Shown here piece by piece: positions 33,741 through 45,000 of a stretch of 64,000 nucleotides of DNA (positions are counted from its first letter, which is position 1; the number at the start of each line of letters is the position of its first letter). The position numbers and the translations under genes are program-made. The notes beneath the pieces are model-generated. The model searched no databases and was not told the origin of the DNA. It worked only from the letters and a program-made list of their open reading frames with translations. Origin of the DNA: Trichobilharzia regenti (Eukaryota; Platyhelminthes; Trematoda; Strigeidida; Schistosomatidae); NCBI GenBank assembly GCA_944472135.2, contig OX235263.1, positions 87,700,721 to 87,764,720 of the forward strand, given 5' to 3'.

Positions 33741-35220
33741 ATCCGACAGACACCTTATTCTCGTATTTCTCTTCTTGGACAAAACTTCGTAGAGCGGTAG
33801 CCTGGTTAAAAAGGTTTAAAGTTTTTCTACTAAAACGTCTAGTGCAAGGCCCTTTACAAACGTGTGAGATGTTAGAGGCAGAGGAAGATATCCTTAGATA
33901 CGTGCAAAAACAAGAGTTCGGTAAAATCAAAGGAGTTATGTGTGAACGCCATTTGGATAGTAAATACAAGCCACTCCTTCAACGTATCAAGAAACTGCAT
34001 CCTGTCATCTTAGGTGACTTGATATGTGTCGGCGGACGACTGAATAATAGTCAACTGTCAAGTTCGGAAAAACATCCAGTTATATTGCCAGGAACTCATC
34101 CTGTCACGGAGGTTATTGTTCGTTATTATCATGAGACTGAAGGACATATGGGAGTAGTCCATCTTTTGTCAGCATTGCGTATGAAATATTGGATATTGAA
34201 AGGAGCGTCAGTAGTTAAGCGTGTGGTGAATAAATGCATCGGTTGCCGAATCAGGTCTGCAAAACCTACTGAACAACTGATGGCAGAATTAACCATAGCA
34301 AGGGTCACGTCAGATTTTCCATTCTCTAGCACCCGGGGTAGATTACTTCGGCCCCTTTATCGTTAGGCGGGGGCGGACTACAGACAAAAGACATGGATGC
34401 ATATTCACTTGTTTGAAAACTCGAGCGGTTCACTTAGAAGTAGCTTACGCTCTTTCTATTGATTCATTCCTAATGATGCTTTCACGCTTTACCAACCGCA
34501 GGGGGACTCCGAGGGAGATATTCAGTGACCGGGGTACAAACTTTGTGGAGGCTGATCGTGAGTTACAGCAAGTTGTGCCACAATTAGACAGTGATTGTAT
34601 GATGAGAGCTATGGCAAATCGTGGTATAGAATGGAAGTTAAATCCACCTTATGCTAGCCACCGTGGCAGAGTATGGGAGGGGTTGATCAGAAGCGTACGT
34701 CGAGTGTTAAGCGCAGTTTCGAAGGAGCAAGTCCTCACAGATGAATCACTCATGACCTATTTGACAGAAGTAGAAAGGATACTAAATAGTAGGCCGCTAG
34801 TACCTGTTTATGATGACCCAAGTCAGTTGGATGTGCTGACACCAAATCATATTCTCTTATCAAGAAATCCTGAACAGGTTCCTGAAATCGACGTTAGTTT
34901 ATGTGGACGTTATTCACGACGATGGAAACAAGGGCAACTCCTTGCCGATACGTTTTGGAGATGGTGGAAGCGGGTGTACTTGACGACCTTACAATCGCGT
35001 GCAAAGTGGTTTCAACGACATCGAAACTTACAAGTGGGAGACCTAGTACTAGTGACTGCTGAGCCTTCACCTCGCAATCGTTGGTCAATGGGAATAATTA
35101 CAGGCGTTACGGCAATCTGTGATGGGTATATCAGATAAGTGGATATCAAGACACCGAGGGGTATAATCAACCGAGATGTGCGTAAGGTTTGCCTATTAGA
35201 AGGTATTGAGGAGAGATAAG
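33738..35220 (+). pseudogene. BEL/Pao copy alpha: integrase and C-terminal part only
   Basis: It encodes the region from the RNase H/integrase linker to the C-terminus: integrase zinc-finger segment (HLLSALRMKYWILKG, VNKCIGC), DDE residues (FSDRGTNF, then SHRGRVWEGLIRSVRR) and a terminal domain of DUF5641 type (RNLQVGDLVLV). A one-base insertion near 34334 splits the frame (33842-34366 and 34413-35138), and a TAA after GYIR truncates the tail. It is the left arm of the palindrome centred at 35664 and matches copy beta apart from this indel, as far as I could follow. Confidence 0.9.
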
Positions 35221-35528
35221 CACTTTGTAGGATATATAGCTGGATAGTGGATGCAGATGTGGCGAGAGTAAATTGTACCATTTCTGTGTCTTACTAGCAG
35301 GTAGAGTAGGGAAAACCAGGCTGGTTTTGAGAGGGCGGTATTAATTCCTTTCCTACCTGTTCATTCTCAATCTTTCCTTTCTTCAACTTGCCATTAGTAA
35401 GTAGTATGATTTTTTATATGTTAATTTATAACAATGACATTTGCTTACAACTGCAGTTAAATTACTTGTTCTACTATCATTCTATTAATATATTAAATAT
35501 TCCCATAGTAAAATTTAGAACAACACAT

Positions 35529-35572
35529 TTAAGCGAACAATATTGTTTTCAATTAGATCTCATCAGGCTTAA
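35529..35572 (-). ncRNA. Hammerhead ribozyme-like motif, left arm
   Basis: Exact mirror of the motif at 35756-35799, on the minus strand: six-base-pair stem I, CTGATGA, short stem II, GAAA and palindromic stem III. Confidence 0.55.
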
Positions 35573-35755
35573 CTCTAATATATATAAGTTTACAAATAAA
35601 AATTCAAATATAAACCAATCACGGTGTTTTGTCTATAGGATAATACGATGGTGAATATCGATTGTGCAGTTATTCACCATCGTATTATCCTATAGACAAA
35701 ACACCGTGATTGGTTTATATTTGAATTTTTATTTGTAAACTTATATATATTAGAG

Positions 35756-35799
35756 TTAAGCCTGATGAGATCTAATTGAAAACAATATTGTTCGCTTAA
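35756..35799 (+). ncRNA. Hammerhead ribozyme-like motif in PLE-type terminal repeat, right arm
   Basis: TTAAGC (35756-35761) pairs fully with GCTTAA (35794-35799) as stem I. CTGATGA follows at 35762-35768, then a weak stem II in GATCTAATT, GAAA at 35778-35781, and a palindromic stem III ACAATATTGT ending in the cleavage-type triplet TTC (35791-35793). The core fits a type I hammerhead with minimal stem III, as described for PLEs. Stem II is only about three weak pairs, so activity is uncertain. The flanking block matches the 3' end of the PLE remnant at 5400-5530. Confidence 0.55.
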
Positions 35800-36189
35800 A
35801 TGTGTTGTTCTAAATTTTACTATGGGAATATTTAATATATTAATAGAATGATAGTAGAACAAGTAATTTAACTGCAGTTGTAAGCAAATGTCATTGTTAT
35901 AAATTAACATATAAAAAATCATACTACTTACTAATGGCAAGTTGAAGAAAGGAAAGATTGAGAATGAACAGGTAGGAAAGGAATTAATACCGCCCTCTCA
36001 AAACCAGCCTGGTTTTCCCTACTCTACCTGCTAGTAAGACACAGAAATGGTACAATTTACTCTCGCCACATCTGCATCCACTATCCAGCTATATATCCTA
36101 CAAAGTGCTTATCTCTCCTCAATACCTTCTAATAGGCAAACCTTACGCACATCTCGGTTGATTATACCCCTCGGTGTCTTGATATCCAC

Positions 36190-39100
36190 TTATCTGATAT
36201 ACCCATCACAGATTGCCGTAACGCCTGTAATTATTCCCATTGACCAACGATTGCGAGGTGAAGGCTCAGCAGTCACTAGTACTAGGTCTCCCACTTGTAA
36301 GTTTCGATGTCGTTGAAACCACTTTGCACGCGATTGTAAGGTCGTCAAGTACACCCGCTTCCACCATCTCCAAAACGTATCGGCAAGGAGTTGCCCTTGT
36401 TTCCATCGTCGTGAATAACGTCCACATAAACTAACGTCGATTTCAGGAACCTGTTCAGGATTTCTTGATAAGAGAATATGATTTGGTGTCAGCACATCCA
36501 ACTGACTTGGGTCATCATAAACAGGTACTAGCGGCCTACTATTTAGTATCCTTTCTACTTCTGTCAAATAGGTCATGAGTGATTCATCTGTGAGGACTTG
36601 CTCCTTCGAAACTGCGCTTAACACTCGACGTACGCTTCTGATCAACCCCTCCCATACTCTGCCACGGTGGCTAGCATAAGGTGGATTTAACTTCCATTCT
36701 ATACCACGATTTGCCATAGCTCTCATCATACAATCACTGTCTAATTGTGGCACAACTTGCTGTAACTCACGATCAGCCTCCACAAAGTTTGTACCCCGGT
36801 CACTGAATATCTCCCTCGGAGTCCCCCTGCGGTTGGTAAAGCGTGAAAGCATCATTAGGAATGAATCAATAGAAAGAGCGTAAGCTACTTCTAAGTGAAC
36901 CGCTCGAGTTTTCAAACAAGTGAATATGCATCCATGTCTTTTGTCTGTAGTCCGCCCCCGCCTAACGATAAAGGGGCCGAAGTAATCTACCCCGGTGCTA
37001 GAGAATGGAAAATCTGACGTGACCCTTGCTATGGTTAATTCTGCCATCAGTTGTTCAGTAGGTTTTGCAGACCTGATTCGGCAACCGATGCATTTATTCA
37101 CCACACGCTTAACTACTGACGCTCCTTTCAATATCCAATATTTCATACGCAATGCTGACAAAAGATGGACTACTCCCATATGTCCTTCAGTCTCATGATA
37201 ATAACGAACAATAACCTCCGTGACAGGATGAGTTCCTGGCAATATAACTGGATGTTTTTCCGAACTTGACAGTTGACTATTATTCAGTCGTCCGCCGACA
37301 CATATCAAGTCACCTAAGATGACAGGATGCAGTTTCTTGATACGTTGAAGGAGTGGCTTGTATTTACTATCCAAATGGCGTTCACACATAACTCCTTTGA
37401 TTTTACCGAACTCTTGTTTTTGCACGTATCTAAGGATATCTTCCTCTGCCTCTAACATCTCACACGTTTGTAAAGGGCCTTGCACTAGACGTTTTAGTAG
37501 AAAAACTTTAAACCTTTTTAACCAGGCTACCGCTCTACGAAGTTTTGTCCAAGAAGAGAAATACGAGAATAAGGTGTCTGTCGGATTTACGGCTGTTTGT
37601 GTCGTTAAGATGGTGGCTTGCTTTAGCTTTATGTCAGATGGAATTATTGGCACGCTTTTTCCATCGAAATTCGGCCAATCCTTTTTAGGATTTTTGAGAA
37701 ATCCAGGACCATCGAGCCAGGTATGTATACGCTCGTACTCACTCATCTTTATTCCCCTGGAAGCAAGGTCAGCTGAATTCATATTAGTTGGTACATGTCG
37801 CCATTGAGCCCGCGTAGTGTTATCAAGTATAAACCCTACTCTGTTAGCTATGTAGGTTTTGAAGCGGGATGTGGTATTGCGGATGTAGCTTAACACAATC
37901 ATAGAATCTGTCCATAGATAAACATCACTTAGTTCCAACTTTATTTCCTCTAAGATGTATTTTAACAGCTTCACTGAGAGCACGGCTGCCTGTAGTTCTA
38001 AACGTGGCACGGTGACATGCTTCAAGGGAGCCACTCTAGATTTGCCCATAACAAAGCTGCAGCTTACTTCCCCTGAACAGGACTCGTAACGTAGATATGC
38101 TACTGAACCGAAACCTATTTCAGAGGCATCCGAAAATAAGTGCATTGAAACTGCTATAGGACTGAAGGTCTGGGGTCGAAAACAACGTTGAACCTCTAGA
38201 TCCTTAATTCTCTTAATGTCAACAAGCCAAGCCTCCCATTTGGCACCGATACTCACGTCAACATGTTCATCCCACCCAAACTCACTTCGGCACAGGTGTT
38301 GCATTACTCTTTTAGGTGGAAGTAGTAGTGGGGCGACATAACCGAGTGGATCATATAAAGAAGCTATGCACGACAAGATTCCCCTCTTCGTTATCGGACG
38401 TACTGGCAGATTTACTTCAAACTTGAAGCAATCTGACTTGACACACCAGCATAAACCCAGTGTCTTCTTCGTCGAATCTTCTAAATGCAGTATGTTTGAG
38501 GACCGTTCACGAACGGGAATGTTGGATAACACTTCTTCATTGTTACTATTCCATTTGTGCAAACGAAATCCACCAAGAGAGGCGAGCTGACGCAGCTGGT
38601 TGGATAAAGCTATGGCTTTTGCTACTGTTTCTACTGAGACTAGACAATCATCCACATAGAAATTTTCTCTGACAGTGCTTAATGTCTTCTCGTCAAACAA
38701 TTTCGCGTTGTCGATTGCGGCTCGTTTTAAAGCATAGGCTGCACAAAAAGGTGATGAGGTAGCACCGAAGGGATGTACGTTTAATTCATACAGGCTCGGT
38801 GGTAAGTCCAGTCTACCCTCAGAATACCATAAGAAACTAAAGGCACTTTTATCCTTGACAGGTAAGTGAACCTGAAGAAACATCTCCTCAATATCTGCTG
38901 ACAAGGCTATCCGATGTTTTCTAAATCTCAATAGTACCCCAGCCAAGTCATCCATCAGATCAGGTCCCGAATACAGACAATCGTTCAAGGACATTCCCTT
39001 ACATTTAAAGGCACAATCGAAAACCACTCTAATTTTACCAGGCTTGCGGGGATTTATAACTGGGTGGTGAGGGATAAATCTACGTTTCTTGGAGAAGTCG

Positions 39101-41337
39101 TCAGGAACGCGACTAATACAACCCTTCAACTCATGGTCTGTTAGTATTTGATTGTAGGACTTTAATAGGCTTTCGTCCTTTCTTAGTTTCTTCTGAAGAC
39201 TGTCCAGCCTGCGTTCTGCCTCAAACCTATTAGGCGGTAATCTACGCCAGTCCTCTTTCCAAGTCAATGGAACTTCATAATGTCCGTTCCGCAATCTTAT
39301 CTCCCTATCGGTTGCCTTCAGAACCTCTTTATCTATTTCAGAACTGGACCTTTCGCATGAGTGCTTGTCCTGAAATTCAGCTTCAATCATTCGCAAAAGC
39401 TTGTTCTCTACTGATTCACTTTCCTCTAAGCAGAAGATAGAGGTTGCTTCTTTATATTCGTTTCCTGAACCCAATAAATACCAACCAAAAACTGACAAAG
39501 ATGCAAACGGTTGGTTGGATTTCCCTATACGCTGCTCCAGCACCCAGTGTGCTTCAGGTACATTAGTCCCAATTAGTAGACTGACCTGTTTACATTCGAC
39601 GTCTAGAAAGGGAATTTCTGCCAGGTGAGGCCATTTTTTCATCTGTTCGTTTGAAGGAGTCTTAGGTCTCTTTACAGGTAAGCTTTCCACGGTGTAGGCA
39701 CTCTTGACCCTCGTCTTGTAATCTCCCGTTAAGGATTCAACTTCGAAATCAACCTTAGATGAATTCTGAGAAGTAGTTCCACAGAAAGATGTTACCTGCA
39801 TCAATGTATTAACCCCTTCCAGTCCTATTTGGCGGGCAACATGACTCAGCAGTAGTGTAGCATCTGAACCATTGTCAAGAAAGGCATAGGTATCTAGAAA
39901 TCCTTTAGGACCTAAGATACGAATCGGCACATATCCTAAAAAGGAAGTTCCGGATTCCGTGCTAGAGTAGTTGACAGTCTGGCATGCTGAATTATCTTCA
40001 TTGTGTAGAAGTTTATGATGACGTCTAGTGCATCCTACTATATCGCAACCTCTTGCTGCACGACAAGTGTCAGCTCGGTGATTAAGTTTCAAACAGTTGA
40101 AGCACACCTTATGCCGCATTGACACTGCTAGTCTCTCTTTGTGACTCATCGACAAAAAGCGTTGACATTCCCATAAGTCGTGATCTGTGAAGCAAACTAT
40201 GCACGACTTCTGGGCTCGTGACTTCACGACATTAACACTGTGCGAAGGCATAGCTCTGGACATTTTATCATTGGACCCTACTTCGTTGTTGTTCCTATTC
40301 CCATTAGCTATCTGGCCGTAACAGCTTGTAGCCAATGACAGTTGCCTTTCGAGGAATTCTTTGAGGTAACGAAAGCTAGGTTCAGCAAACTGTAAACCAT
40401 CGTTTACCAATTCTGCCCACTTCCATCGTAGGTGCAGGGGGAGATGTTGAACAATGCACTTAAGGTTGGTAGAGCAGTCCAAGTCTGCCATGTGATTCAT
40501 CTGAGATAAGGCTATCTCACAATTGGTCATCTGTCTCAACAACCGTTGTAGCCCAACTATATCTTCAGGTTGCAGCTGTGGGCCTGACAGTAATTCGGAG
40601 AGGAAGGCATCCGAAACTGCATGAGGTTGGCCAAATTGACTTCGTAAAATCCCCATGGCTTTCCTATAGCCTACCTCAGAGGGCAGTAGAATGCAATGCT
40701 CTATGGCCTCCTTGGCTGTACCAACACAATTGTGTATAAGATGCATTAACCGTAGGTTGTCATCATTAGTTTGTTCTCCTATGAACATGTTAAAGCATCT
40801 TATAAACTTCAGGAACTTAGTTGGTGTACCATCGAACTTATCCATCTCAATTTGAGGCATTCTAATGGGGCTAACTGAGTTCAGGAGTGGTTGGACTGGT
40901 GTGGCAGTACAATTTGACTCTGGTGGTTGTTCTGCGCAATAGTTGGTGCTACCGTCTAGGAGTTGGCTTTTCGAAGGATTGGCGCAAGATCGAACGCAGC
41001 TGGCTGCAGTCTTAACTTGTTGAGAGCACTCGCTCTTCAGTTTTCGTTGTTTGCTGCGAAGTCTAAGCTCTTGAACCTTAAGCTCTAGGATCTCTAATTC
41101 GGTAGCAACATCCGAATCAACATCGGAGTCTACTACTACACTACCTCCCATAGCAATATTATCAAAACCTAGGCTGACATGAGGGGTGTGTTTAAAATTA
41201 TCAAAATCAGATAAGGAAACAGGTAAAGAAGAAACTTGCGGTGAAGATAAATTGACTCGAAGATGTTCTTCAGCGTTTTCCAGACATATTACGAGTAACC
41301 GGCATTGATAATTGTCCAAATAGATCAACAAGACCAA
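36190..41337 (-). CDS. BEL/Pao retrotransposon Gag-Pol polyprotein, copy beta
   Basis: One open frame of 1,715 codons. Residues about 160-340 form the Gag-like region (IEMDKFDGTPTKFLKF; DUF1759 type). Cys-His zinc motifs lie at about 378-440 (CIVCFTDHDLWEC, CFNCLKLNHRADTC). Aspartic protease is at about 484-498 (AFLDNGSDATLLL). RT spans about 768-900 (VVFDCAFKCKGMSLND; catalytic FYVDD at 893-897). RNase H follows (LFSDASEIGFGSVAY, TDSMIVLSYI), then integrase (HHCC segment, VDYFGPF, FSDRGTNF) and a DUF5641-type tail. It resembles the Sinbad/Saci-1 group of schistosomes. Compared with copy delta it lacks 8 bp near the N-terminus, which changes the start, and a premature TAA removes about the last 27 residues. 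It is the most intact BEL copy here. Confidence 0.95.
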   Translation of the reverse strand: MVLLIYLDNYQCRLLVICLENAEEHLRVNLSSPQVSSLPVSLSDFDNFKHTPHVSLGFDNIAMGGSVVVDSDVDSDVATELEILELKVQELRLRSKQRKLKSECSQQVKTAASCVRSCANPSKSQLLDGSTNYCAEQPPESNCTATPVQPLLNSVSPIRMPQIEMDKFDGTPTKFLKFIRCFNMFIGEQTNDDNLRLMHLIHNCVGTAKEAIEHCILLPSEVGYRKAMGILRSQFGQPHAVSDAFLSELLSGPQLQPEDIVGLQRLLRQMTNCEIALSQMNHMADLDCSTNLKCIVQHLPLHLRWKWAELVNDGLQFAEPSFRYLKEFLERQLSLATSCYGQIANGNRNNNEVGSNDKMSRAMPSHSVNVVKSRAQKSCIVCFTDHDLWECQRFLSMSHKERLAVSMRHKVCFNCLKLNHRADTCRAARGCDIVGCTRRHHKLLHNEDNSACQTVNYSSTESGTSFLGYVPIRILGPKGFLDTYAFLDNGSDATLLLSHVARQIGLEGVNTLMQVTSFCGTTSQNSSKVDFEVESLTGDYKTRVKSAYTVESLPVKRPKTPSNEQMKKWPHLAEIPFLDVECKQVSLLIGTNVPEAHWVLEQRIGKSNQPFASLSVFGWYLLGSGNEYKEATSIFCLEESESVENKLLRMIEAEFQDKHSCERSSSEIDKEVLKATDREIRLRNGHYEVPLTWKEDWRRLPPNRFEAERRLDSLQKKLRKDESLLKSYNQILTDHELKGCISRVPDDFSKKRRFIPHHPVINPRKPGKIRVVFDCAFKCKGMSLNDCLYSGPDLMDDLAGVLLRFRKHRIALSADIEEMFLQVHLPVKDKSAFSFLWYSEGRLDLPPSLYELNVHPFGATSSPFCAAYALKRAAIDNAKLFDEKTLSTVRENFYVDDCLVSVETVAKAIALSNQLRQLASLGGFRLHKWNSNNEEVLSNIPVRERSSNILHLEDSTKKTLGLCWCVKSDCFKFEVNLPVRPITKRGILSCIASLYDPLGYVAPLLLPPKRVMQHLCRSEFGWDEHVDVSIGAKWEAWLVDIKRIKDLEVQRCFRPQTFSPIAVSMHLFSDASEIGFGSVAYLRYESCSGEVSCSFVMGKSRVAPLKHVTVPRLELQAAVLSVKLLKYILEEIKLELSDVYLWTDSMIVLSYIRNTTSRFKTYIANRVGFILDNTTRAQWRHVPTNMNSADLASRGIKMSEYERIHTWLDGPGFLKNPKKDWPNFDGKSVPIIPSDIKLKQATILTTQTAVNPTDTLFSYFSSWTKLRRAVAWLKRFKVFLLKRLVQGPLQTCEMLEAEEDILRYVQKQEFGKIKGVMCERHLDSKYKPLLQRIKKLHPVILGDLICVGGRLNNSQLSSSEKHPVILPGTHPVTEVIVRYYHETEGHMGVVHLLSALRMKYWILKGASVVKRVVNKCIGCRIRSAKPTEQLMAELTIARVTSDFPFSSTGVDYFGPFIVRRGRTTDKRHGCIFTCLKTRAVHLEVAYALSIDSFLMMLSRFTNRRGTPREIFSDRGTNFVEADRELQQVVPQLDSDCMMRAMANRGIEWKLNPPYASHRGRVWEGLIRSVRRVLSAVSKEQVLTDESLMTYLTEVERILNSRPLVPVYDDPSQLDVLTPNHILLSRNPEQVPEIDVSLCGRYSRRWKQGQLLADTFWRWWKRVYLTTLQSRAKWFQRHRNLQVGDLVLVTAEPSPRNRWSMGIITGVTAICDGYIR

Positions 41338-41345
41338 TTTTGAGT

Positions 41346-41885
41346 ACTGTGAATTTCTCCCAAAAAAAATCCGAGACGATAATCCAAACTATACGTTTAA
41401 CCACACGTAGGGTGACGCGTAAAGTCCAAAATACAGGATATTCTGCAATACGGTACTTTATTACATAGAAATGGATATATAATATACAAACCTCAAAATG
41501 TGAGGTGTCTGTGGCTAAATGTCGTCAAATGCACAACCACTGTGCAGTCAATAAGTAAAAACAGCAATGCTGTGTCAAGGTCGATCCACGTGTCGGTTCA
41601 AACGGCCCGCGAATGCCAAGCAGAGAATAAACAAATATGAACAAACAACTTTCAATAGTAAAGCATACACTATAGGGTAAATGCAGCAAATAATGTTTAA
41701 GGAGAAGAAAATTAAGAACTATACATTATTAGAATGATAATAGAACAAGTAATTTAACTGCAGTTGTAAGCAAATGTCATTGTTATAAATTAACATATAA
41801 AAATCATACTACTTACTAATGGCAAGTTGAAGAAAGGAAAGATTGAGAATGAACAGGTAGGAAAGGAATTAATACCGCCCTCTCA
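41346..41885 (-). mobile_element. Single LTR region shared between BEL copies beta and gamma
   Basis: In minus orientation a polypurine-type GAGAGGGCGG (about 41875-41884) ends copy gamma. About 500 bp follow with a TATATTATATATCC TATA region (near 41470-41480), AATAAAG (about 41457-41463) and the leader of copy beta. Only one LTR-sized interval separates the two coding regions, so the copies share it. Exact LTR ends could not be fixed because no complete pair of LTRs with flanks is present. Confidence 0.65.
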
Positions 41886-42074
41886 AAACCAGCCTGGTTT
41901 TCCCTACTCTACCTGCTAGTAAGACACAGAAATGGTACAATTTACTCTCGCCACATCTGCATCCACTATCCAGCTATATATCCTACAAAGTGCTTATCTC
42001 TCCTCAATACCTTCTAATAGGCAAACCTTACGCACATCTCGGTTGATTATACCCCTCGGTGTCTTGATATCCAC

Positions 42075-45000
42075 TTATCTGATATACCCATCACAGATTG
42101 CCGTAACGCCTGTAATTATTCCCATTGACCAACGATTGCGAGGTGAAGGCTCAGCAGTCACTAGTACTAGGTCTCCCACTTGTAAGTTTCGATGTCGTTG
42201 AAACCACTTTGCACGCGATTGTAAGGTCGTCAAGTACACCCGCTTCCACCATCTCCAAAACGTATCGGCAAGGAGTTGCCCTTGTTTCCATCGTCGTGAA
42301 TAACGTCCACATAAACTAACGTCGATTTCAGGAACCTGTTCAGGATTTCTTGATAAGAGAATATGATTTGGTGTCAGCACATCCAACTGACTTGGGTCAT
42401 CATAAACAGGTACTAGCGGCCTACTATTTAGTATCCTTTCTACTTCTGTCAAATAGGTCATGAGTGATTCATCTGTGAGGACTTGCTCCTTCGAAACTGC
42501 GCTTAACACTCGACGTACGCTTCTGATCAACCCCTCCCATACTCTGCCACGGTGGCTAGCATAAGGTGGATTTAACTTCCATTCTATACCACGATTTGCC
42601 ATAGCTCTCATCATACAATCACTGTCTAATTGTGGCACAACTTGCTGTAACTCACGATCAGCCCCACAAAGTTTGTACCCCGGTCACTGAATATCTCCCT
42701 CGGAGTCCCCCTGCGGTTGGTAAAGCGTGAAAGCATCATTAGGAATGAATCAATAGAAAGAGCGTAAGCTACTTCTAAGTGAACCGCTCGAGTTTTCAAA
42801 CAAGTGAATATGCATCCATGTCTTTTGTCTGTAGTCCGCCCCCGCCTAACGATAAAGGGGCCGAAGTAATCTACCCCGGTGCTAGAGAATGGAAAATCTG
42901 ACGTGACCCTTGCTATGGTTAATTCTGCCATCAGTTGTTCAGTAGGTTTTGCAGACCTGATTCGGCAACCGATGCATTTATTCACCACACGCTTAACTAC
43001 TGACGCTCCTTTCAATATCCAATATTTCATACGCAATGCTGACAAAAGATGGACTACTCCCATATGTCCTTCAGTCTCATGATAATAACGAACAATAACC
43101 TCCGTGACAGGATGAGTTCCTGGCAATATAACTGGATGTTTTTCCGAACTTGACAGTTGACTATTATTCAGTCGTCCGCCGACACATATCAAGTCACCTA
43201 AGATGACAGGATGCAGTTTCTTGATACGTTGAAGGAGTGGCTTGTATTTACTATCCAAATAGCGTTCACACATAACTCCTTTGATTTTACCGAACTCTTG
43301 TTTTTGCACGTATCTAAGGATATCTTCCTCTGCCTCTAACATCTCACACGTTTGTAAAGGGCCTTGCACTAGACGTTTTAGTAGAAAAACTTTAAACCTT
43401 TTTAACCAGGCTACCGCTCTACGAAGTTTTGTCCAAGAAGAGAAATACGAGAATAAGGTGTCTATCGGATTTACGGCTGTTTGTGTCGTTAAGATGGTGG
43501 CTTGCTTTAGCTTTATGTCAGATGGAATTATTGGCACGCTTCTTCCATCGAAATTCGGCCAATCCTTTTTAGGATTTTGAGAAATCCAGGACCATCGAGC
43601 CAGGTATGTATACGCTCGTACTCACTCATCTTTATTCCCCTGGAAGCAAGGTCAGCTGAATTCATATTAGTTGGTACATGTCGCCATTGAGCCCGCGTAG
43701 TGTTATCAAGTGTAAACCCTACTCTGTTAGCTATGTAGGTTTTGAAGCGGGATGTGGTATTGCGGATGTAGCTTAACACAATCATAGAATCTGTCCATAG
43801 ATAAACATCACTTAGTTCCAACTTTATTTCCTCTAAGATGTATTTTAACAGCTTCACTGAGAGCACGGCTGCCTGTAGTTCTAAACGTGGCACGGTGACA
43901 TGCTTCAAGGGAGCCACTCTAGATTTGCCCATAACAAAGCTGCAGCTTACTTCCCCTGAACAGGACTCGTAACGTAGATATGCTACTGAACCGAAACCTA
44001 TTTCAGAGGCATCCGAAAATAAGTGCATTGAAACTGCTATAGGACTGAAGGTCTGGGGTCGAAAACAACGTTGAACCTCTAGATCCTTAATTCTCTTAAT
44101 GTCAACAAGCCAAGCCTCCCATTTGGCACCGATACTCACGTCAACATGTTCATCCCACCCAAACTCACTTCGGCACAGGTGTTGCATTACTCTTTTAGGT
44201 GGAAGTAGTAGTGGGGCGACATAACCGAGTGGATCATATAAAGAAGCTATGCACGACAAGATTCCCCTCTTCGTTATCGGACGTACTGGCAGATTTACTT
44301 CAAACTTGAAGCAATCTGACTTGACACACCAGCATAAACCCAGTGTCTTCAAAAAAAAAGTCGAATCTTCTAAATGCAGTATGTTTGAGGACCGCTCACG
44401 AACGGGAATGTTGGATAACACTTCTTCATTGTTACTATTCCATTTGTGCAAACGAAATCCACCAAGAGAGGCGAGCTGACGCAGCTGGTTGGATAAAGCT
44501 ATGGCTTTTGCTACTGTTTCTACTGAGACTAGACAATCATCCACATAGAAATTTTCTCTGACAGTGCTTAATGTCTTCTCGTCAAACAATTTCGCGTTGT
44601 CGATTGCGGCTTGTTTTGAAGCATAGGCTGCACAAAAAGGTGATGAGGTAGCACCGAAGGGATGTACGTTTGATTCATACAGGCTCGGTGGTAAGTCCAG
44701 TCTACCCTCAGAATACCATAAGAAACTAAAGGCACTTTTATCCTTGACAGGTAAGTGAACCTGAAGAAACATCTCCTCAATATCTGCTGACAAGGCTACC
44801 CGATGTTTTCTAAATCTCAATAGTACCCCAGCCAAGTCATCTATCAGATCAGGTCCCGAATACAGACAATCGTTCAAGGACATTCCCTTACATTTAAAGG
44901 CACAATCGAAAACCACTCTAATTTTACCAGGCTTGCGGGGATTTATAACTGGGTGGTGAGGGATAAATCTACGTTTCTTGGAGAAGTCGTCAGGAACGCG

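Larger units (their letters stand above)
33738..37590. repeat. BEL/Pao palindrome, arms of about 1.92 kb, 13-nt spacer
   Basis: Paired coordinates sum to 71328 (for example 35388 with 35940, 34894 with 36434, 33738 with 37590), dropping by one beyond a single-base indel near 34334. The axis is the 13-nt spacer at 35658-35670. The arms contain BEL integrase, LTR start and, nearest the axis, about 165 bp of a PLE terminal repeat with a hammerhead-like motif. Confidence 0.95.

Noticed and set aside
36047..36434. Plus-strand frames that recur in all BEL copies (for example 36047-36316, 36240-36434)
   Set aside because: Shadows of the minus-strand integrase and tail; they recur only because the element does.
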